Origin: a virus
Direction: 5' to 3' (one strand)
Length of the DNA stretch: 64,000 nucleotides
Virus record (IMG/VR): IMGVR_UViG_3300047470_000343
Span: 29,786-93,785 of that record
Both the position numbers and the translations under genes were made by a program. Of the stretch, positions 23,268-29,411 are shown piece by piece. Every line of letters starts with the position of its first letter. Position 1 is the first letter of the stretch. The notes beneath the pieces were generated by a model. The model had not been told where the DNA came from, did not search any database, and was given only the letters and a program-made list of their open reading frames with translations.

Positions 23268-23596
23268 CACGGCACCTCCGGCGGGTTCAGGGTCGCGGTG
23301 ACGGCGATGTAGTCGGCGGCCCCGTACCCGGGCACCGTCTTGTGCAGCGCGGTCACCACCGTCCACATGCGGGTGCCGTCCCCGATGACGTCACCGGGCC
23401 GGACCCGCCACGCCGCGGGATCCACCCGCAGCGTCCATGTCCCGTCCGACTGCTCGATGGCCGCGCCCGGCCACGTGCCGCGCGCGGCCGGCCGGGCGTC
23501 CGGCGGAGGGGGCACGGGCACGCCGTGCGCATCACGCCCCCAGGGGTGATCGAGGACGTACACCGTGAGATCCCGGTCCGGGAGGAGGACGGCCAC
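23267..23596 (-). CDS. Head closure / stopper protein
   Basis: The 109-aa protein has an N-terminal strand, a Pro-rich loop (GVPVPPPPDARPAARGTW) and C-terminal strands (RPGDVIGDGTRMWTVVTALH). The 'pGD.v..g...w.V' pattern and size fit SPP1 gp16-type stoppers, which close the portal after packaging. The stop overlaps the next start, and the previous stop lies three bases before its start, so it sits inside a tightly coupled connector cluster. Confidence 0.7.
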   Translation of the reverse strand: MAVLLPDRDLTVYVLDHPWGRDAHGVPVPPPPDARPAARGTWPGAAIEQSDGTWTLRVDPAAWRVRPGDVIGDGTRMWTVVTALHKTVPGYGAADYIAVTATLNPPEVP

Positions 23597-23599
23597 GGC

Positions 23600-24238
23600 T
23601 CAGCCCGCCACAGCCGTGACGAGAGCCTTGGAGATGCCCAGCTTCACCGCGGTCGCGTACGTCGTGAACGCCGTCGTGCGGTTCCCGCGGTTGGCCCGGT
23701 TCGTGTCGCCGCCGGTGAAGAACGCCTGTCGCTGCGCCGTGGTCAGCTCCAGTTGGACGCCCATGCCCCTGGTCGTGCGGTTGCAGATGTTCGCGGGGTC
23801 GTTGCCGTTCAGCTCCTCGGAGGCGACGCTCACCGTGAAACCGGCGTCTTTGAGGCACTGCCCGATCTGGTCGCGGAGGTTGTAGTCGGCGCCGCCGAGG
23901 AACGTCGCCGCGGTGGTGCCGCTCGCGCCGTGGAACGACACGGCGTGCGTGGCGGCCGCCGCCATCTTCAAGGCCTGCGCCTCGTCGTAGCGGGTCGACG
24001 TGACGTGCAGGTCATCGTTGGTGCCCGCGGTCTTGAACCCGTCGAGGGCATAGAAATTGTGGATGTCTCCGGCGACGACGTCCGCGATCTCCTGAGAGCC
24101 GGGCTCGATACCGCCGCCGTGGATCGCGAAGCACACCAGTGTCGACACCTGGGAGAGTCGCCACAGCCGTTGAAAGTCGATGCCCTCGATCTGGGCGGCT
24201 GCCAACTGCGCGTAGGAGCTGTAGAGGTCGGGCATCAA
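23600..24238 (-). CDS. Poly-gamma-glutamate hydrolase (PghP/YjqB family)
   Basis: This 212-aa zinc-dependent peptidase is predicted to cleave poly-gamma-glutamate. It shows the family pattern closely: DLYSSYAQLAAAQIEGIDFQ at the N-terminus, AIHGGGIEPGSQEIADVVAG (38-57) with candidate ligands His40 and Glu45, DDLHVTSTRYDE (75-86), SFHGASG (101-107), and VQLELTTAQRQAFF near the C-terminus with the second Glu. The length matches phage and Bacillus relatives. No signal peptide is present. It sits between the connector and stopper genes, which suggests a virion or late-expressed depolymerase acting on capsule or on a gamma-glutamyl polymer. The host target is unknown. Confidence 0.88.
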   Translation of the reverse strand: MMPDLYSSYAQLAAAQIEGIDFQRLWRLSQVSTLVCFAIHGGGIEPGSQEIADVVAGDIHNFYALDGFKTAGTNDDLHVTSTRYDEAQALKMAAAATHAVSFHGASGTTAATFLGGADYNLRDQIGQCLKDAGFTVSVASEELNGNDPANICNRTTRGMGVQLELTTAQRQAFFTGGDTNRANRGNRTTAFTTYATAVKLGISKALVTAVAG

Positions 24239-24259
24239 TCCTGCCTTGTCGGGTCGGGG

Positions 24260-25129
24260 CTACCAGCGGGAGTAGCGGCGGCCGCCGTACGGCCATGGGC
24301 TTGCGGGGGCGGTGGCGATCGTCCGCCACAGGCGTTTGCGGTAGTCGCCCAGGGAGTCCAGCGTCGGCAGCGCACCGGCCTGCCCCGCTACCGGGGAGGC
24401 TTCGTAGCTGATCGACTGGCCATCGGCCGACACCGAGGACACCCGGCGCCCGCCTGCGGCCGCTTCCCCGGCCGGGCTGTTGCGGTGCCGCTCAGCGGCG
24501 TGCGCCACCACGTAGCGGACGATCGGCTCTTCAGCGGCCGCGTTCAGGCCGACAAGGATCCGCACCGTGTACGTCTCGTCGTCGTTCTGCTCCCAGCCCG
24601 CCACGCTCACCGAGTCGTCCACGTCCGGGAGAGGCCAGGCGCGCGCGTCGGACAGCGGATAGAACGGGCGCAGCCCCACGTTCCGCAGCACCATCGGCTT
24701 CGGCACGAGCGGCCGCTTCAGGTACCCGGCGACGTCTGCCTGCGCCTTGGCCAGGCTGTCGCGGAAGGTCTCGCGCTGGACGGCGTCCAGCGGCAGCGGC
24801 ACGCCGAGCTCGTCGGCGAGCTGCTCGGGTGAGGCGATCAGCCCGGTGCCCAGCGGCAGGTCCAGGCGCACAGTGCGGTCGGTGGCCGGGGAAGTCTCCG
24901 CCGCGGGAGTGAAAGCGACGGTGCACCAGTACCGGCCGTCAGGCAGGTTGTCAGGGATCGTGAACCGGTACTCGTTCTCACCGACACGCACGGCTGGGCC
25001 CGCGGTAGCCACCACGGTCCCCGACCGGTCAGGAGCCGAGTACAGGTCGATCCGGCTGACCTCCCCGCCCTCGGGCTCGGGATCGCACAGCACCCCGCCC
25101 CACACGGGCCGGTACAGGTACACCGCCAC
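24260..25129 (-). CDS. Head-tail connector (adaptor) with N-terminal beta domain
   Basis: The 289-aa protein starts at GTG with GGAGAGGG upstream. The first 105 residues form an immunoglobulin-like beta domain. Residues about 105-289 begin with the helical pattern of gp6/SPP1 gp15-like adaptors (PEQLADELGVPLPLDAVQRE, then a helix with VAGYLKRPLVPKP), which bind the portal ring. Adaptors are usually about 100-180 aa, so the extra N-terminal domain is an addition and may decorate the neck. It lies in the connector order expected after the capsid genes. Confidence 0.75.
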   Translation of the reverse strand: MAVYLYRPVWGGVLCDPEPEGGEVSRIDLYSAPDRSGTVVATAGPAVRVGENEYRFTIPDNLPDGRYWCTVAFTPAAETSPATDRTVRLDLPLGTGLIASPEQLADELGVPLPLDAVQRETFRDSLAKAQADVAGYLKRPLVPKPMVLRNVGLRPFYPLSDARAWPLPDVDDSVSVAGWEQNDDETYTVRILVGLNAAAEEPIVRYVVAHAAERHRNSPAGEAAAGGRRVSSVSADGQSISYEASPVAGQAGALPTLDSLGDYRKRLWRTIATAPASPWPYGGRRYSRW

Positions 25130-25141
25130 AGTCCCTCTCCT

Positions 25142-25663
25142 CTACTCGCCGAGCTGCGCGCGCAGGGTGGCGACGATGTGCTCGGCGTCCTGGCGCTGGA
25201 CTTCCGCACCGACCGACAGCAGGAGCCGCGAAGCCGGCGTGCGGTAGGGGCCCATGCTGATGTGCTCGATCAGCCGCTTCGTGGAGCGCCAGACGTTGCC
25301 GTACGGCGGTACGGGCTCGAACACGCCGTCGGGGTCGGTAGGTGCGAGGCCGGTCAGCTCGTCGACGATGCAGTCGCCGATCTCCGCGGGCAGGAGGGCA
25401 TCGGGGCCGACAGGCTTCGGCGGGGCCGTCGCCCTGGTCGGCGCGGGCGGGGCCTCCAGCGGAGCGACCTCCGGCGCCTTCGTCTCGACCTCGGCAGCGG
25501 AGACGGCCTTGTTCTCGATCTCGGCTGTGCCGGTCTCGGTGTCGTCCGCGACGGCCTTCGCCTCCGCCGGGGCAGTCTCCGCCTCGACTACGGGCACGGT
25601 CTCCTCTACGACGGGCGCGGGTTCCGCCGCGGCCGCAGCCTTGCGGGTTCGGGGTGTTGCCAC
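25142..25663 (-). CDS. Hypothetical Ala/Glu-rich structural-module protein
   Basis: The 173-aa protein begins at GTG with GGAGG six bases before it. Residues about 1-90 are an Ala/Glu/Thr/Pro-rich disordered stretch; the second half is folded, with RSTKRLIEHISMGPYRTPAS and an amphipathic C-terminal helix. Its place between the decoration protein and the adaptor suggests a virion component. No family is recognised. Confidence 0.6.
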   Translation of the reverse strand: MATPRTRKAAAAAEPAPVVEETVPVVEAETAPAEAKAVADDTETGTAEIENKAVSAAEVETKAPEVAPLEAPPAPTRATAPPKPVGPDALLPAEIGDCIVDELTGLAPTDPDGVFEPVPPYGNVWRSTKRLIEHISMGPYRTPASRLLLSVGAEVQRQDAEHIVATLRAQLGE

Positions 25664-25714
25664 AGCATCCTCCAGTTGAGCGGGGTTGGGGCGACACCCT
25701 GACCCGCGGGGTTC

Positions 25715-25729
25715 GTTTACGTCGCGCTG
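25715..25729 (-). promoter_or_regulatory. Intergenic box, copy 9
   Basis: GTTTACGTCGCGCTG on the plus strand. It overlaps one arm of the terminator hairpin at 25721-25760 and lies 52 bases before the 173-aa gene. Confidence 0.55.
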
Positions 25730-25760
25730 TGCCGTCCCCGGGGGTCCGGCACAGCGCGAC
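25721..25760 (-). terminator. Strong hairpin after the decoration protein gene
   Basis: A perfect 14-bp stem (GTCGCGCTGTGCCG at 25721-25734 with 25747-25760) and a 12-base loop. It starts ten bases past the TIG-domain gene stop. No T-run is visible. Confidence 0.7.
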
Positions 25761-25769
25761 CGTCAGGGG

Positions 25770-26252
25770 TTAGGAGTAGGTGAAGCCGTTCGTCTTGGTC
25801 ACGGCCCCCGCGTCGTCGCCGACGATGACGTTCTTCGCACCGGCGGTACCGGCCGGAGTGGTGACCTGGATGGCCTCGGACGACAGGATCTTGAGGTTGG
25901 TGCCCGCCGTGCTGCCGAACTTGACGTCGGCGACGCCGTCGAGGTTCGTGCCGGTGATGGTCACCACCGTTCCGCCGGCGGCCAGGCCGGTGGCCGGGGA
26001 CACCGTCGCGACGGTCGCCGCAGGGAACAGCTTGTCGATCTGCGACTGACGCACCACCTGCCCGGCCCGGAACATGATCGTCTTGATCGAGCCCTCGGGA
26101 GCGCGGTCACGGCTGTTCGTGGGGCGGGTGCCCTCGTCGAACCGGCGCGTGGCGTACACGTCCTGGGTGACGACCAGCTCGGGGTCGGATACTGCACTGG
26201 TCGGGAAGGCGGCCTTGGTGATGCGGGCACCAGCGGCGTTGTACAGGCCCAT
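25770..26252 (-). CDS. Capsid decoration-like protein with IPT/TIG domain
   Basis: The start is ATG 26252 (MGLYNAAGARITKAAFPTSA); a longer open frame upstream is a shadow of the phosphoesterase gene. The 160-aa protein has an N-terminal beta segment (about 1-75), which could bind capsomers. Residues 78-160 form an IPT/TIG immunoglobulin-like fold with the family signature VSPATGLAAGGTVVTITGTN and a GFTY end. Such proteins decorate capsids or tails and can bind carbohydrate weakly. It is flanked by a box upstream and a strong hairpin downstream, as for a highly expressed unit. Confidence 0.75.
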   Translation of the reverse strand: MGLYNAAGARITKAAFPTSAVSDPELVVTQDVYATRRFDEGTRPTNSRDRAPEGSIKTIMFRAGQVVRQSQIDKLFPAATVATVSPATGLAAGGTVVTITGTNLDGVADVKFGSTAGTNLKILSSEAIQVTTPAGTAGAKNVIVGDDAGAVTKTNGFTYS

Positions 26253-26306
26253 GAGGAGCCCCTTTCTCAGGTGTGGTCGAGTGCCGCAGCGTGCCCGACG
26301 AGAGGC

Positions 26307-26321
26307 CCTACAGTCCCCGCC
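26307..26321 (-). promoter_or_regulatory. Intergenic box, copy 10
   Basis: CCTACAGTCCCCGCC on the plus strand, a weaker match. It lies just after the phosphoesterase stop and 55 bases before the decoration gene. Confidence 0.5.
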
Positions 26322-26329
26322 TGGGGCCG

Positions 26330-27577
26330 TCACAGGATGCGGAGGTCGTCCCACCCGTTCTTCGTGACGGAGAAGACCAGCAGACCCGGCTGGGACACCT
26401 CGCCCGAGCGCATCGCGTACCAGTCCGAACCGTTGTCCAGAGTCGGCGCCTGCACCCACAGCCGGCCCGCGCCGAGCTGCTGCGCACGGAAGTGGTGGAA
26501 GTGCCCGGACACGAGGATCCGGGCGTCCGCGATCGGCTGACGGCCGAACGTCTGCCCCTTCCACCAGTCCGGCGCCTTCTCCGGGCGGGCGTACTGGTGG
26601 CCGTGGTTGAGGCCCACGACGGTGCCCGCCATGTCGAGGCTGACGGTGTCGCGCCAGGGCTCCGGCGTCACGAACGACACGTGCCCGTACGCGTTCTGGT
26701 TCTTGGCGTACGCGTCCGCGATCTGGCTCATGACCTCGATGCCCCAGTCGTCCTCCGGGGGCCCCACAGGGTCCTTCCCGCGCCGTACGCGGGCATGGTT
26801 GCTGCCGCACGTCGCGGCGACCACCCGAGGGAACGCTGTCGCGAGACGGTCCAGGCCCTCGAACGTCATCCGCCGGTGCACGCGCACCATCTGCGTGAGC
26901 GTCAGATCGTTGGTGAACGCCTGGCTCGCCACGTTCTCGAACCCCTCGATGCAGTCACCTGCGTCGAGCCAGTACGCGGAGTCGGGGGCGCGGCCGACCT
27001 TGCCGAGGTCACGGACGTGGTCCTCAAGCCGGTCGAATCGCTCGGCGACACGGGCCACGAGTTCCTTGGTCCCGCCGTCCCGGCCGACCTTCCCGGCCTG
27101 CGGGTCGGCGTACACCACGGCGAGCGCCCGCTCGGTCGTCTCGGCCGGAGTGCGGGGGGTGCGGCGGCGCCGCATCGCGTCCTTGATCAGGCTGTTGAGG
27201 TCTTCCGCGGACGCCCACCCGGGCGCCGACGGCTCGATCAGGTAGCGGCAGCGCCACACCGGCCGGGTCACGGCGTCCTCGCCCTGCGCGTCGCGATGCC
27301 ACGCGGCCGGGTCGTGCCGGGCTTCCACCAGCCGGACCCGGTAGCCCTCGGGCACGACCAGGCCGAGCTCCTCCACCCGCGCACGCCACCCGAGTTCGTC
27401 CTGGCCCGGCGCCTCGGCGGCCGGCGCGGTGACGAGCATCGACCCGCCCGGCTCGTAGCGCACTCCGGGCTCCCAGCCCTTCGGCGCCGCGGTGGTGGGA
27501 CGGGTCGTCTCCGGCGGTGTGGTCTGCTCCGCAGAGGCGGGCGCCAGGAGCGCATCTAGCTGTTCGTCAAGACTCAT
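26330..27577 (-). CDS. Calcineurin-like metallophosphoesterase
   Basis: The start MSLDEQLDALL overlaps the upstream stop (ATGA), giving 415 aa; an earlier in-frame start adds five residues. The metal-binding motifs of the family are all present: YADPQAGK (about 156-163), DAGDCIEG (205-212), GSNHAR (258-263), NHGHQ (324-328) and SGHFHHF (357-363). The N-terminal 110 residues are disordered followed by a winged-helix-like segment. Related proteins in actinophage structural operons are annotated as Mre11-like nucleases or phosphatases, and their role is not settled. Here it follows a small gene immediately after the capsid. Confidence 0.85.
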   Translation of the reverse strand: MSLDEQLDALLAPASAEQTTPPETTRPTTAAPKGWEPGVRYEPGGSMLVTAPAAEAPGQDELGWRARVEELGLVVPEGYRVRLVEARHDPAAWHRDAQGEDAVTRPVWRCRYLIEPSAPGWASAEDLNSLIKDAMRRRRTPRTPAETTERALAVVYADPQAGKVGRDGGTKELVARVAERFDRLEDHVRDLGKVGRAPDSAYWLDAGDCIEGFENVASQAFTNDLTLTQMVRVHRRMTFEGLDRLATAFPRVVAATCGSNHARVRRGKDPVGPPEDDWGIEVMSQIADAYAKNQNAYGHVSFVTPEPWRDTVSLDMAGTVVGLNHGHQYARPEKAPDWWKGQTFGRQPIADARILVSGHFHHFRAQQLGAGRLWVQAPTLDNGSDWYAMRSGEVSQPGLLVFSVTKNGWDDLRIL

Positions 27578-27843
27578 CGCGGGCACCTGCATCCGTTCGA
27601 GGCGCCGCGGCGCCGGTGCCGTGCCACAGACGGGGCCTGCACGGGATAGCCGCTGGCCGTGAGCGTGTCCGCGATCCGCGTGGACGTCACCATGTGGGTG
27701 TCGAGCAGCCCGTTCAGCTTCTCCGCGGTCGCGGCGTCGAGAGACGCCAGGATGTCGCCGACTGTGCAGCGTGCGCCGCGGCGTGGGGCGGGCTCGGTCA
27801 TGAGCTGGGTCAGGGCCGTGCTCAGCCCGTCGGTGTCTGCCAC
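27574..27843 (-). CDS. Small helix-turn-helix-like basic protein
   Basis: The GTG at 27843 has GAGGAA upstream and is preferred to an ATG 21 bases earlier (89 aa). The segment CTVGDILASLDAATAEKLNG, followed by TSTRIADTLTASGYPV, resembles a helix-turn-helix. A basic Cys-containing tail (RHRRRGASNGCRCP) follows. Small proteins of this type precede the phosphoesterase in other actinophages. It is translationally coupled to that gene and may bind nucleic acid with it. Confidence 0.65.
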   Translation of the reverse strand: MADTDGLSTALTQLMTEPAPRRGARCTVGDILASLDAATAEKLNGLLDTHMVTSTRIADTLTASGYPVQAPSVARHRRRGASNGCRCPR

Positions 27844-27868
27844 GGCGGTTCCTCGCTCTCTCATGGGT

Positions 27869-27936
27869 ACGGGGCCGGACCGTATGGCCCGGCCCCGTAT
27901 TACGTCGCCGTCATCGGGGCCCGGTGTGCGGGCCCC
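27869..27936 (-). terminator. Double hairpin after the major capsid gene
   Basis: Two stems lie just past the capsid stop: GGGGCCCG/CGGGCCCC (27916-27936) and ACGGGGCCGG/CCGGCCCCGT (27869-27898). They probably reduce read-through from the most strongly expressed gene. An intergenic box lies between them. Confidence 0.65.
27898..27912 (-). promoter_or_regulatory. Intergenic box, copy 11 (weak)
   Basis: TATTACGTCGCCGTC on the plus strand. It keeps the invariant T, GTC and C positions but diverges at the right end. It sits between two hairpins, 55 bases before the preferred start. Confidence 0.4.
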
Positions 27937-27943
27937 GGCTCGC

Positions 27944-29245
27944 TTAGACCGGGTCGGTCCACGTGCCGATGACGAACGACTCCGGGCGGCTGACCTCCAG
28001 GGCCAGACGCTCGTCGGCGCGGAACGTGAGGACGCCGCGCTCGAAGTTGTCGCTGTTCTCCGAGGAGACGGTGACCGAGACGTTCTCCCGGTCGTAGATC
28101 TGGGCGCCCATGCCGAAGGAGCCGAGGAGGTACTTGTCGTCGGGCATGGCCGTGGTCTCGACGACGTTGACGCGCCACACGCGCTTCTGGGCGCCGACGG
28201 CGACCTGGAGGGCGACGCGGAAGGCGCCGTTGTCGTCGGTCTCGACCTCGACCTGCTCCCACATGGTGGGGCTCAGCACGACGCCGGTCGGCTCGTACTC
28301 CGCCAGGAGCGCCTTGGTCATGGCCCGGCGCATCTGGATGCTGAACTTGTCGCTGTTCTGACCGGTGTACGTCTGCACGCCGGTCGTGTTGAACAGGCCG
28401 GTGATCTTGGTGCCGTCGGTGCCGACGCTGTGGAGCAGGTCCCAGTCCTCGGCGAACTTGATGCCCTCGATGAGACGCGAGTTGATGAACTGCTTCAGGC
28501 GCGGCTCGTCGCTGAGGATGTTCTTGTGGCCGTCGAGCATGTGGGCGATCTCGCTGACCGGGAAGGACACCGGCTGGAGGGTCAGCTTCGAGCGGGGGGC
28601 CCGCCCGAACACGTCGGTGTCGAGGCCGGTCGGCGCGGACGTGCCGTCGGCCGCGCGACGCTCGGCGACCTGCGCGGCGTTGTTCACCCAGCCGGTCTCG
28701 CGGATGCCCTGAAGTACCGCGTTCTTCGTGGTCGCCTTCGGGAACAGGTCCCGAATGTGGAACTTGCGGCGCTGCGCGTCGGTGATCCCGAGATCCTGGA
28801 CGCCGCCGAGGGCCGCGTGGGTCTGGGTGCCGGCCGTCAGGGAGAAGATCGACTTCCCCTCCATCTCGGCGCGGATGAACGGGCGGTCCTTGAACTGCGC
28901 GCGGGCCGCGGCCTGGTAGGCGTCGGACGCGACGAACATGTCGCCGAGGGTCTTGACCTCGGTGTCGGAGCCGGAGCCGCCGCCGCCGTAGTACTGACCC
29001 GCGGCCGAGGAGCCAGCGGGGGCGTCGAGGTACTGGCCGAGGGCTTCGGCGCCGGTCGCGGCGTCGATCAGGCCCTTGATCTCCTGGGCGTCCTTGACCG
29101 CCTTGACGTAGGCGTTGCGCTGCTCGGTCGAGACGACGAATGCGCCGTTCTCTTCTTTGAACGTCCCTGCGATGCGCTCGGCTTCGGCGGACTTCTCGTT
29201 GAGCTGGCTCTTCAGTGAGCGCAGAAGGCTCTGGTCGGTAGGCAT
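27944..29245 (-). CDS. HK97-fold major capsid protein
   Basis: The 433-aa protein starts at ATG with AGGGAG upstream. Residues 1-98 form the predicted coiled-coil delta (scaffold) domain, ending in a Gly/Ser hinge (GQYYGGGGSGSD). The sequence EVKTL at 96-100 lies where HK97 cleaves its capsid. The mature part shows N-arm, E-loop and A/P-domain order, with LQGIRETGWVNNAAQVAERR, LTLQPVSFPVSEIAHMLDGH and the C-terminal NFERGVLTFRADERLALEVS typical of actinophage capsids. It forms the icosahedral shell. The upstream protease presumably removes the delta domain. Confidence 0.92.
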   Translation of the reverse strand: MPTDQSLLRSLKSQLNEKSAEAERIAGTFKEENGAFVVSTEQRNAYVKAVKDAQEIKGLIDAATGAEALGQYLDAPAGSSAAGQYYGGGGSGSDTEVKTLGDMFVASDAYQAAARAQFKDRPFIRAEMEGKSIFSLTAGTQTHAALGGVQDLGITDAQRRKFHIRDLFPKATTKNAVLQGIRETGWVNNAAQVAERRAADGTSAPTGLDTDVFGRAPRSKLTLQPVSFPVSEIAHMLDGHKNILSDEPRLKQFINSRLIEGIKFAEDWDLLHSVGTDGTKITGLFNTTGVQTYTGQNSDKFSIQMRRAMTKALLAEYEPTGVVLSPTMWEQVEVETDDNGAFRVALQVAVGAQKRVWRVNVVETTAMPDDKYLLGSFGMGAQIYDRENVSVTVSSENSDNFERGVLTFRADERLALEVSRPESFVIGTWTDPV

Positions 29246-29261
29246 TTTGGTTGCACTCCCT

Positions 29262-29304
29262 GTGCTGGACGGGCGATGGCGTGCGCATCACGCCCGGCCA
29301 GCAC
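29262..29304 (-). repeat. Leader hairpin of the capsid gene
   Basis: GTGCTGGACGGGCG (29262-29275) pairs with CGCCCGGCCAGCAC (29291-29304) with one mismatch, 17 bases upstream of the capsid start. It may stabilise the capsid mRNA or attenuate upstream transcription. The rest of the 166-bp gap 29246-29411 holds box copy 12. Confidence 0.55.
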
Positions 29305-29347
29305 CGGGACGTCTCAACGCTGGGGCGCATGGAAAGGCACAGGGGGT

Positions 29348-29362
29348 GTTTGCGTCTCGGGC
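29348..29362 (-). promoter_or_regulatory. Intergenic box, copy 12
   Basis: GTTTGCGTCTCGGGC on the plus strand, between the protease stop and the capsid start, 103 bases from the latter. Confidence 0.65.
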
Positions 29363-29411
29363 TCCCGGCCACGCAGGGACGCGCAGCGGGGAGCCCGAGG
29401 GAAACCGCAGG

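Noticed and set aside
26253-26810. Extended N-terminus for the IPT/TIG decoration protein
   Set aside because: The extra 186 codons lie over the phosphoesterase gene in another frame and are Arg/Gly-rich. The MGLYNAAGAR start fits the protein and the gap.
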